From positions 1 through 9,808 of the forward strand of contig CAYZMS010000058.1 of NCBI GenBank assembly GCA_964479625.1: a stretch of DNA of 9,808 nucleotides. The letters run 5' to 3'. Every line of letters begins with the position of its first letter. The stretch's first letter is position 1. Origin of the DNA: CAYZMS01 sp964479625. Lineage in GTDB: Bacteria > Bacteroidota > Bacteroidia > Chitinophagales > Saprospiraceae. The translations under genes were made by a program, and so were the position numbers. Under the pieces are notes generated by a model that was given only the letters and a program-made list of their open reading frames with translations, was not told the origin of the DNA and searched no databases. Below are positions 1 through 7,044 of the stretch, piece after piece.

Positions 1-1859
1 GATTCCTCAGCTCAGGATCCGGAAAAAGATCTTCCAAGGTTTTTCTTTTTTTCTTTTTCACTTTGACACACTTTATTGAACAGTCTCCAAGCTGGAAATA
101 ATAAGCCGGCTGGGTGTTTAAGGCCCTTAGCTCATAACTATTTCGATTATACAGCAAGGCAGACAGGTTTAGTCGGTCCGGATCCAATCCCCAATAAATG
201 ACATAGCCTGTGGTTCCTTCAACGGTATCCCAATTCAGGTCAGTATTCCGGCGGTCTTCCTGCCGTTTCACCTGGAAATTAGCAGGCGTAGCTGGCAGGG
301 CTTCCCTGCCTTTACCGAATACCCTGAATTCTGAAATGCTGAGGTATTTATTTGGGAATTAGACGTTTCGAAAACGGATGTAACGCGCTTCCACGGGTTT
401 AGGTAATTCAAAGTAGGCATGAGGTTGATCCGGCTGGTTATTCGAATGATCAACCGCGGTGGTCCAGTTTTTGCCATCTTCGGAAGTTTGAATCACAAAC
501 TGCTGACACAGGGTGTCAGGCCGGCCAAAGATGTTGGCATTGAAGTCCTGAAAATTGATCTGTAAGGCGTAAATATCCCGTATGGTTTCCAGATCGATCT
601 CCAGAAACAGGGAGTCGCTGTTGTTCTCGGCCACCCAAAAGGTACGTATATTCTCATCGGTCACTCGTTCCGGCTGATAATTTGGGGCTTCCTGTTCAAG
701 TTGGTACCCCTCGTCGCTTTCCTCCACCACCTTTTGTTGTACGTCCTGCAAAACCGAATTGGTATGCACGGGTTTTTGATAGGAAAGCAGCATCCAACCC
801 GTGAAACGCTCCTTGTGTTGTTCTGCTTCCGAATCTGGTAGAAAGTGCGGATAATCGCCATAGGCCGTGTTGACGTACATTTGCCCATCATCCTTAAAAC
901 CCGCGGGATACATGCCAATGCGACGTTCAAATTTGAAATTTACAGAAATGGCCATGGTTGCAAAATGCCACCAGTTGCCATTGTTGTCCTTTACGGTGCT
1001 GCGGAGCCATTGAGAAAACCACCTGGCTTATAGCTGATTGGATTATACGGAGCATAGGAGAAAGGCCCCAGAGGAGAATCGCTGGTGTAGACCCCGTCGG
1101 CATAGACGTTCCACTGGGTACCCGGAGCACCGTATTCGAGGTAGTAAGTATCCTTGTGCTTGATCATCCACGGCCCTTCGATATAGGGTTTTTAGCTCCG
1201 AGCGGTGGTCTTGTCCGAAGCGCTCCCAGCCATGCTCCTCCAGTACCAAATTAAATAAAGCCTTTTGCTCACCAATGGGAATGCAATAATTCGCGGTATC
1301 CAACTCTATACCGTGAATGGGCCATTTGTTACTGGACTCCTCGTATAGATACACCCTGCCATCCTCATCAACGAACAGGGCGGGGTCCTGTACTCCCCTG
1401 GGTACATTGATAACGGCGAAATTCGTGGTCCAATCCCCCAATTCGGGCTTATCTGTTTCGATCACCGCTTCGCGCCCGGATGGGTCGCCCAATACGATTA
1501 GTTTATCGCCTTTGACAGCCGCAGCCGGGGCGTTACTGCCGTTGAAATACCAGCTTTGCGGCCGGATGAAGGGCCAGTTGCTCATATCATCGGATACCCA
1601 ATAACCATGTGATCGGGTAACGAATAGGTAGTACTTTCCTTTGTAATTGACGATCGCCGGGTCAGCCCCGGAACGATAAGAAACGTCGGTTCTCGCCCGG
1701 TAATGCGACATGTAGGAATAGTCGATATCAATGGGATTGCAGTAGGTACGGTAGTTACGGGCCTTTAAAGGGTGAGTAGGCCTTTTAAGGGGATCAGTAC
1801 TTTCCGTAAAAGCAGTGAGTCCAAAAAGGAAAATGAAAAAGCAGGATCAACCTTGGCAT
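1..1859 (-). pseudogene. GH43 glycoside hydrolase with F5/8 C and FnIII-like domains, disrupted; 3' end uncertain
   Basis: Joined across frames, this reads as a secreted family 43 glycosidase (beta-xylosidase or arabinofuranosidase class) of roughly 615 residues. It has a signal peptide starting at the ATG at 1857-1859, a five-bladed GH43 domain (about 1700-880), an F5/8 type C domain (about 680-320) and an FnIII-like module (about 300-80). Visible catalytic elements are the GADP aspartate (1661-1663), the QDPALF aspartate (1385-1387) and the EGPW glutamate (1177-1179). Lesions are: one extra base in A5 of the signal peptide (1836-1840, plus-strand view); one extra base in T5 at 1189-1193; a net 7-base loss near 1000-1003 where the family has GSGHGST; an in-frame TAA at 359-361 after which the same frame continues YLSISEFRVFGKG; and probable loss of frame near 80-95. 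The first and third readable pieces share a frame because +1 and -7 sum to -6. It is the last gene of the minus-strand run, 53 bp after the DUF6265 gene. The end is either a TGA at 12-14 in one frame or lies outside the window. Confidence 0.88.
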
Positions 1860-1912
1860 AGCTTACGGATGGTTTTGTTTTTCCAATGCGGGATTCTCCA
1901 AATAAAGGGAAT

Positions 1913-2389
1913 TTATGGGGTTTTCACCCGTTTCATCGGAAACTTTCTGGCTTGCTCTAAGCCATTGCGAATACCCGATATCACTGCTAAAAGGGAGTCG
2001 GAGGCCACACGTTGGTAGCTGATTTGCTGGGGGAAATCGTGGTCTGGGTTTTCGAACAAGATGAACCCCTTTTTCCATTTTATTGCAGTGAATGTAATCG
2101 TTCGCCCTTGATTTTGGTCGGAAACTGTGGGCATATATAGCAGACTGTCATTGCGTTCAAGCAGTTGAATGCGTTCGAGCAAAATGGTATCTCCCCTCAA
2201 TAGCTTATAGCTAATACCTTGTAGCGTGGTATCATTTTGCTTTTTCCAGGATTCGAAAATAGCGTTTTGTCCATTTTGTACCTCCCAGGTTCCTTCCAAC
2301 CAATCCATTCGAGCCATAGAAGGTGTACTTGAGCAAGCGCAACAGCAAAAGATGGAAACTAAGAAGAGCGGTATCGGGCTGGTTTTCAT
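1913..2389 (-). CDS. DUF6265 family lipoprotein
   Basis: This 158-residue protein has a hydrophobic N-terminus ending in a cysteine-rich stretch (FCCCACS, Cys15-Cys19), consistent with a lipoprotein signal, although the -3 position is not the usual Leu. The mature part starts with WLEGTWE (30-36) and carries FENPDHDFPQQI near residue 112, both characteristic of the DUF6265 family (small exported proteins of unknown function that probably fold as a beta-barrel). The frame is intact and of normal length for the family. It begins 28 bp after the stop of the preceding conserved gene, with no recognisable Shine-Dalgarno sequence, as is common in Bacteroidota. It is probably exported and anchored in the envelope. 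The biochemical role is unknown. Confidence 0.85.
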   Translation of the reverse strand: MKTSPIPLFLVSIFCCCACSSTPSMARMDWLEGTWEVQNGQNAIFESWKKQNDTTLQGISYKLLRGDTILLERIQLLERNDSLLYMPTVSDQNQGRTITFTAIKWKKGFILFENPDHDFPQQISYQRVASDSLLAVISGIRNGLEQARKFPMKRVKTP

Positions 2390-2417
2390 GCCGTTGGACG
2401 TATTGAGTTAGACCGAT

Positions 2418-3200
2418 TCAGGAAGGAAAAAAATTGGGTAGCACCGCTTGAATGAATCGATACAGACTTTGGGTAGAAGCGGCTTCCAACCTAAGGACAG
2501 CCCCTTGCCATTGGTCCTGGACCAACCATTCCCCAATGGGCAATTGCCCAAAACCACTATAATCAAGATGGCTTCCATCCAGCGGATAAGCGCGACAATA
2601 GAAATAGGGAGAGTGGACCAGCTCATCCTCCATGGCCAAACCAAAGCCGATGCCAACCTTAGGGTTGGGTTCAAGATAGATACCCGTATCGAAATGGTGA
2701 GGCCAGATCCGGATCTCAGCTTCCATCTGCAGGTGGTTCAAGAGGTGAAAACTGGCATCCTGTGCCAGTGAGCGATAGGTCGCCCATTGGCGGGCCGCGG
2801 CCTCATCCAGTGGGGTAAAGGCCTGATCTGAAAAATGGTAAACGGGGATCTCGTAATGCAAGGGGTGGATAAAGCCCTTGGGGTTCAGGCCCAGCTCCAG
2901 AATAAGTGGCTTAATGGCTGCCTCTACTTCAGTTTGGGATTTTCCTTCCACTCCAATGGCCCATTGCTTAGACCAATTACGGTCGAAGATTTGAAATTCA
3001 AATCTTTCAAGCTCAAGGGAAAGAATAAAACAGGCCTCCTCGACTTCTACCCAGCGGCCTAGAAGCCGATGACCAATGGGGTCGAAAGTTAGGTTAGTGT
3101 GGCTGTCATCAGAAGCAAAATCTGCAAAGCAGCGATTGAATTTTGCGATGGTCTGCGCTAGTTGGTGGAGGCGCTGATCAATTGAGTTATAGGTATCCAT
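2418..3200 (-). CDS. Conserved protein of unknown function, intact
   Basis: This 260-residue soluble protein has no signal peptide or membrane segment. I do not recognise a named family. Striking candidate motifs are DDSHTNLTFD (31-40), LGRW (47-50), HPLHYEIP (112-119), IRIWPHHFDTGIY (163-175) and GIGFGLAMED (183-192). The clustered His, Asp and Trp residues look like a conserved binding or catalytic face, but no reaction can be assigned. The ATG at 3198-3200 was chosen. A GTG at 3237-3239 would add 13 residues (MVFPW...) that look unlike the start of a folded domain and would begin 1 bp after the upstream stop. It lies 40 bp after the disrupted DUF1801 gene and 28 bp before the DUF6265 gene, so it is probably co-transcribed. 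No disruption is visible, unlike both flanking broken genes. Confidence 0.85.
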   Translation of the reverse strand: MDTYNSIDQRLHQLAQTIAKFNRCFADFASDDSHTNLTFDPIGHRLLGRWVEVEEACFILSLELERFEFQIFDRNWSKQWAIGVEGKSQTEVEAAIKPLILELGLNPKGFIHPLHYEIPVYHFSDQAFTPLDEAAARQWATYRSLAQDASFHLLNHLQMEAEIRIWPHHFDTGIYLEPNPKVGIGFGLAMEDELVHSPYFYCRAYPLDGSHLDYSGFGQLPIGEWLVQDQWQGAVLRLEAASTQSLYRFIQAVLPNFFPS

Positions 3201-3240
3201 ATTTATAATCGTCAGACAGAAAGGCCAAGGAAAAACCACT

Positions 3241-3618
3241 TTAACAATTGGTATCCTTACCCGCCCGCCACATTTCCATGGTTTTCTGGATAAAGGATTC
3301 TATAACCGTATCAGATAGTTCAATGTTTTTTTTGATTCGTATTCAGCCTTTTCCCAGCTTACAATCCTTAAACAGTTCACGGGCTTGTTCAATTTTGTCA
3401 AGGTCTCCCACATACAAACTTACATAGGCCTTTTGTGCATTGAGATGGAAGAGCATTTGATCTTCCTGTCCTTAAGATAGCATTTTATATTGAATACCCT
3501 CTTCGAGTTCAGGGCCACAGGTAATAATTAATTTCCGTAGCTGTTCCAATTTTTCTTTCCGCCAGTCGGGTTCAAGTGCGGAGCGGTAGGCTTCTGGTGT
3601 GCTTGCTTCGTATTGCAT
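3241..3618 (-). pseudogene. DUF1801 family protein, two in-frame stop codons
   Basis: Reading one continuous frame from the ATG at 3616-3618 to the TAA at 3241-3243 gives 125 codons of a DUF1801 (YdhG-like) protein: MQYEASTPEAYRSALEPDW at the start, then GIQYKMLS, HLNAQKAYVSLYVGD and GKG.IR, ending in WRAGKD. Two codons are stops: TAA at 3472-3474 (codon 49, an aromatic position in relatives, as I recall the family) and TGA at 3343-3345 (codon 92, usually Cys in the GKGCIR motif). No frameshift is needed. The two point nonsense mutations split it into pieces too short to fold. DUF1801 proteins are small cytoplasmic proteins of unclear role. It lies 21 bp downstream of the hydrolase gene and 40 bp upstream of the conserved gene. 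Confidence 0.85.
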
Positions 3619-3639
3619 AAGGCCTTTTTCGTAATATAT

Positions 3640-4741
3640 TCAATCATTTTTTTCGAATAAAAAATTAGCGGGGGCTTTTGCCATAGCCCTTTGATCATGC
3701 CCGATGCCAGGAACTATAACCAAATCCCAATTGAAGGCAGCGTCCATCGATTTTGCCTGTTTCTTTGAAAATTCGAAAAAGTATTTACCCCTGGCCGGGC
3801 GGTGAGTTCCCTGCTGATCGACTGATGGGGGGCGCAACAAGGTGCCGCCCTGTTCCTCGGCATTATCCAATTCACCAATGAGGAGGGTCAATTGTTGTTG
3901 GAAGGAAGGCAGAAGAGCGTCCCTATCAATACCCGTATTCGCCATGCCAAAGGGTAAGGGCACTTCCAGGTCAGGCAGGGTGTAAAAACCGGAATTGACG
4001 GCTACAATGCGTTGAGCTTTTGACCGGAATTTGAATAATGCCAGGCGGTGTAGGATTTGTCCGCCAGCCAAATGCCCGAAAAGGTCATACCTGCTTCCAC
4101 GGGAACCAGTGGCTTCCAAGACCAAATCAAAAATACGATCGAAATCTTCGAAGAGCCAGGTATCGTTTTGCGGGTTTAGTTCAAAATGGAATACCGATTC
4201 GTTCAGCCTGGCAACGTTGGAATTATCCTCAAAGGTGATAGCCTTTTCAGTATTTGGTCGTTTGATCAATCCGCAAAGGTGGTAACCTTCAAATGGATAA
4301 TCTTCTTCAGAGTACATAGGGGACAGGATCAGGCAATTATACTTTTCAGCTGCTTCCACCCAGGAATCCCGATAGCTATCCCCATTTCGGCCTGCGCCGG
4401 GTATAACCATGAGAATTGGACTGGAGGGGGTAAATCCTTGGGGCTGGTAGTAAAAGACCTTGATGGTTTTTATTTTTTTTACCCTTTCTGTCCTCCAGCA
4501 GGAAAGCACCAGGGCCTGGATGAAAATGTGGTTCATTGAGATGGCGCTGGGGTTCGCGGAGAAGAAGGGTCTGGTCGATCAGGGCCATGCCACAATGCGG
4601 GTAAACACCCAGCGCCTCAAATGTCAGGGTGTCGCAATACAAATTGCAGGGTGGACAAACATAAGTTACTTTGGGAGTTGCTCTTTGGCAGGCCAGAAAC
4701 AGGCCTATTCCAGCAATGGTAAACAAGTATTTCAGGTCCAT
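3640..4741 (-). pseudogene. Lipoprotein alpha/beta-hydrolase with N-terminal metal-knuckle module; frameshifted, catalytic Ser replaced
   Basis: The reconstructed protein has 366 residues. It starts at ATG 4739-4741 with a lipoprotein signal (lipobox FLAC, Cys18). Next comes a cysteine-rich knuckle (CPPC at 29-32, CD at 36-37, YPHCGM at 47-52) resembling heavy-metal-binding segments that usually end in CPHCGM. A linker leads to an alpha/beta-hydrolase of the PHB-depolymerase/esterase type: oxyanion region VIPGAGRNGDSYR, nucleophile elbow GHLAGGQ, candidate acid in GELDN, and candidate His in GIGHDQRAMA. The reading frame breaks at the A8 run (4473-4480), where one base fewer would give GKKIKTIKVFYY and join the parts. 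The elbow reads G-H-L-A-G-G where the family has G-H-S-A-G-G (codon TTG at 4069-4071), so even a restored product should be inactive. The open frame downstream of the shift begins at 4536 but lacks the signal. First gene of the minus-strand run. Confidence 0.85.
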
Positions 4742-4926
4742 GGTAGTTATGGATATTTCTTAGGAAAGGTGAATTGTTTCGAGACCTATTTGTCGAAAAA
4801 AAATCCCGTTCTCCCGAAAGAAGATCCAAGCCCTTACCTACCCCCATCCGGAAAAGAGGGGAAAACCCGGGCCTACTTCTGCTCCACCTTCTATTTCCTT
4901 ATCTTCGTCCGTAAAACAAAAAGCCT
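4742..4926. other. Divergent intergenic region between the minus-strand operon and the plus-strand pair
   Basis: These 185 bp separate the hydrolase start (4741) from the DUF4340 start (4927) and must hold the promoters for both directions. I searched both strands for the Bacteroidota -7 consensus TAnnTTTG with a -33 TTTG and saw no convincing match. There is a pyrimidine-rich stretch around 4870-4910 and an A8 tract at 4797-4804. Nothing else is recognisable. Confidence 0.5.
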
Positions 4927-5916
4927 TTGAAACGTACCGGACTACTTCTTATCGTTTTTTTTACTCTGGGCCTGATCATCTATGTTATTTTTCGAGCAAA
5001 CCGGCAACAGGAGCAACAACTTGGTTGGGACCGCCAGTTCGCCCTGGAGCCAGGAAGGGTCCATAAGATTTTTTTAGCCCATCGGGATGGCGAAACGATC
5101 ACCCTTTCCCGGGTTGGTGACTATTGGTTGCTCAACGACAGCCTCCGGGCCAGACCGAATGCGATGGAGAACCTGCTGGATGCCATTGGAAGGGTAAGTA
5201 TGAAATATCGTCCCCCGGAATCGGCAATACCTAATATGGTGGAAGATTTGGCCACTCGGGGTATAAAGGTGGAATTATACGATCGAAAGGATCACTTACT
5301 CAAGGCTTATTATGTCGGTACAGGTACGGCAGATGAACGGGGAACCTACATGATCATGGAGGGAAGCGATCAACCCTATGTGGCTTACCTGCAGGGCTGG
5401 GAGGGTAACCTGCGCTTCCGCTATAACCTCAAAGGAGAAGACTGGCGGGATAAGGCTATTTTTCGGTTACCCGGGGATAAGATCGAAAGTATAGCGGTAG
5501 ACTACCCTCAACAACAGGAGAAATCTTTTATTCTGGAACGGAAAAATGGCTCTTATTCCGTTCGGCCCTACTATGATTACCTTTTTTCAATGAATTCTGA
5601 AGGTTCAAAAAGCCCCGTACCTGCACGGGTAGAGTCTTACTTACACCAGTTTGGGAACCTTGGCGCAGAAGCTTTCGAAAATGATAATCCCCGAAGACCG
5701 GAAATCATCAAAAGAGATCCTTTCTCTATCATAGAGGTAGTCCACCACAACAATGACACGCTTCGTGTTCAATTATTTCCTATCTTTCCCCGTGATGGAC
5801 GCCCGGTGGAGCGCTATTTTGTCTACCTTGATACGGGGGATCTGATGTTGGCCCAACACCGGGTAATCGGAGTGGTACTGCGGGAATATGACTTTTTTAT
5901 AAATGATGAGCGATAA
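4927..5916 (+). CDS. DUF4340 domain-containing single-pass membrane protein
   Basis: This 329-residue protein has one N-terminal transmembrane segment (about residues 5-23) followed by a charged linker and a long soluble region probably outside the membrane. The layout (YWLLND near residue 67, a repeat-like FILERKNGSYSVRP region in the middle) matches DUF4340 proteins, which in Bacteroidota often sit near gliding/ABC-type Gld genes; none is visible here. The start is TTG: an in-frame TAA at 4912-4914 lies just upstream, and the next in-frame ATG is about 50 residues in and would remove the membrane anchor. No Shine-Dalgarno is evident. The frame is intact, and the next gene follows after 5 bp, indicating co-transcription. 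Molecular function is unknown. Confidence 0.82.
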   Translation: MKRTGLLLIVFFTLGLIIYVIFRANRQQEQQLGWDRQFALEPGRVHKIFLAHRDGETITLSRVGDYWLLNDSLRARPNAMENLLDAIGRVSMKYRPPESAIPNMVEDLATRGIKVELYDRKDHLLKAYYVGTGTADERGTYMIMEGSDQPYVAYLQGWEGNLRFRYNLKGEDWRDKAIFRLPGDKIESIAVDYPQQQEKSFILERKNGSYSVRPYYDYLFSMNSEGSKSPVPARVESYLHQFGNLGAEAFENDNPRRPEIIKRDPFSIIEVVHHNNDTLRVQLFPIFPRDGRPVERYFVYLDTGDLMLAQHRVIGVVLREYDFFINDER

Positions 5917-5921
5917 GCTTT

Positions 5922-6497
5922 TTGGCCGAAAACTTAACATCCAAAACTCTTACCTTCTTGTTCGACACGTTTATCAACAGCCTGCTCGAGATCATTAAGA
6001 TCACCATTCCAGCATTGGTCGTATTCTGGACGGTCAATAGTTTGTTACGCAATTATCTGGGTTCGCAGCTGCAGCAAAAACATTTGGAGTTGCAGTTGAA
6101 GCAGCGGGAAACTACCCTTCCTTTAAAATTACAGGCTTATGAGCGATTGGCTCTACTTTGTGAGCGTATGGATATTCCGGCTCTTCTTACCCGCACCCGA
6201 AAGGAAGGAATGAGCGCCAAAGTATTGCGACTGGCCATGTTGCTAAGTATCCAGGAAGAATTTGAATATAATTTAACCCAACAGGTATACGTTTCCGGGC
6301 AGCTTTGGCAAATCCTGAAAGCCGCTCGTGACAATGCTGTTCATTTGATCAGTACAGCAGGGGAGGAATTGCCGGCGCAGGCGGCAGGCAGCCAATATGC
6401 CCAACAACTACTGCAACTTTTCGAGAACAGCGGTGGAACAGGATCTGATATGGCGCTTCAGGCCATCAAAAAGGAGGTAGACCTCCTGTTGGGCTGA
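5922..6497 (+). CDS. Small membrane-anchored coiled-coil protein, DUF7935-like
   Basis: This 191-residue protein has one hydrophobic segment (about residues 20-45, FINSLLEIIKITIPALVVFW) followed by a Gln/Leu/Lys-rich coiled coil (about 48-70) and a helical C-terminal part containing KLQAYERLALL (72-82) and EEFEYNLTQQVYVS. This pattern resembles the Bacteroidota family I recall as DUF7935; the name is from memory and should be checked. The start is TTG at 5922. In-frame stops lie at 5904-5909, with only an ATA between, so a TTG or an unusual start is forced. It begins 5 bp after the DUF4340 stop, so the two are likely translated from one mRNA and may act together at the inner membrane. Function unknown. 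Confidence 0.78.
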   Translation: MAENLTSKTLTFLFDTFINSLLEIIKITIPALVVFWTVNSLLRNYLGSQLQQKHLELQLKQRETTLPLKLQAYERLALLCERMDIPALLTRTRKEGMSAKVLRLAMLLSIQEEFEYNLTQQVYVSGQLWQILKAARDNAVHLISTAGEELPAQAAGSQYAQQLLQLFENSGGTGSDMALQAIKKEVDLLLG

Positions 6498-6498
6498 G

Positions 6499-6533
6499 TT
6501 TCCCGCCTTGTGTTAATGGGAAAGTTTGTTTTT
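6499..6533 (+). terminator. Possible weak intrinsic terminator after the TTG-started pair
   Basis: TTTCCC (6499-6504) pairs with GGGAAA (6518-6523), a 6-bp stem with a 13-nt loop, followed by a T-rich tract gtttgttttt (6524-6533). The stem is short and the loop large, so this is a weak candidate. Confidence 0.35.
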
Positions 6534-6610
6534 GGGGTCTAGCCATTAGGTACTATTTATCCATCATCACCTTTTGGTTTTGTCGCGATCTGTAGAGAAC
6601 CAAAAAAGCT

Positions 6611-6618
6611 TAGTTTTG
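6611..6618 (+). promoter_or_regulatory. Candidate Bacteroidota -7 element (TAGTTTTG) upstream of the iron-sulfur carrier gene
   Basis: TAGTTTTG matches the TAnnTTTG -7 consensus exactly and lies 30 bp before the ATG at 6649, a reasonable distance for a short leader. The nearest TTTG (-33-like) at 6579-6582 is 28 bp upstream, longer than the usual spacing, so support is partial. Confidence 0.35.
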
Positions 6619-6648
6619 TTACTTTAAAGAAAATCAAACAGGCAACAT

Positions 6649-7002
6649 ATGAGTAGTGTATCTAAAACTGATTTACAACCTCTTACCTTAACTCCCGGTG
6701 CTATAAAAGCCTTGGATCGCATACGTAAGGAGCAGAATATCCCCGAGGATCACAGCCTAAGGGTAGGGGTAAAGGGAGGTGGATGCTCCGGGTTTTCCTA
6801 CGTTCTGGGTTTTGATATTGCCAAGGAAAACGATAGTGTATATGAAGTAGGCGGTATTCGGGTGCTGATGCAAAAATCTCATGCGATATATCTTTTGGGC
6901 ATAGAGATCGATTGGCAGGAAGGTTTGAATAATCGGGGTTTTGCCTTTAACAACCCCAATGCTTCCGATACCTGTGGTTGTGGTACCTCCTTTTCGGCTT
7001 AA
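6649..7002 (+). CDS. HesB/IscA-family iron-sulfur cluster assembly protein (A-type carrier)
   Basis: This 117-residue cytoplasmic protein has the three invariant cysteines of A-type carriers: Cys46 in GGGCSG and Cys109/Cys111 in DTCGCGTSF. Together these bind a 2Fe-2S or 4Fe-4S cluster, usually in a dimer, and pass it to apo-proteins. The segment GIEIDWQEGLNNRGFAF before the last cysteines is family-typical. Length and ends match the family, and the ATG follows an A-rich leader without a clear Shine-Dalgarno. No isc or suf partner is adjacent, so it looks like a stand-alone carrier; IscA, SufA and ErpA types cannot be told apart from this sequence alone. It is flanked by an upstream candidate promoter and a downstream hairpin, so it is probably monocistronic. 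Confidence 0.95.
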   Translation: MSSVSKTDLQPLTLTPGAIKALDRIRKEQNIPEDHSLRVGVKGGGCSGFSYVLGFDIAKENDSVYEVGGIRVLMQKSHAIYLLGIEIDWQEGLNNRGFAFNNPNASDTCGCGTSFSA

Positions 7003-7019
7003 AGGAACTATTCCGGGTG

Positions 7020-7044
7020 TGGGGTACTGCCTTGGCGTACCCCA
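7020..7044 (+). terminator. Strong hairpin downstream of the iron-sulfur carrier gene
   Basis: TGGGGTAC (7020-7027) pairs perfectly with GTACCCCA (7037-7044): an 8-bp GC-rich stem with a 9-nt loop, starting 17 bp after the stop codon. The following bases (aagtatttgt) are only moderately T-rich, so it may act as a terminator or an mRNA 3'-end stabiliser. Confidence 0.6.

Noticed and set aside
958..1254. Plus-strand open frame across the GH43 pseudogene
   Set aside because: It is antisense to well-supported GH43 sequence and has no family-like features.
1760..1790. Imperfect inverted repeat around CCTTTAAAGG and CCTTTTAAGG
   Set aside because: It sits within the N-terminal coding part of the GH43 pseudogene; the arms are imperfect and AT-rich, with no terminator-like tract.
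2537..2550. Perfect 14-bp palindrome TGGGCAATTGCCCA
   Set aside because: It lies inside the coding sequence of the conserved unknown protein and encodes ordinary residues (QLPIGE); no second copy or regulatory context was seen.
3343..3345. TGA at a Cys position of the DUF1801 gene as a possible selenocysteine codon
   Set aside because: A separate TAA interrupts the same frame upstream, and no stem-loop like a bacterial SECIS is apparent just after the TGA.
4460..4930. Plus-strand open frame of about 156 codons overlapping the hydrolase start and the divergent promoter region
   Set aside because: It is antisense to the lipoprotein module, has low-complexity composition, and overlaps the start of the DUF4340 gene.
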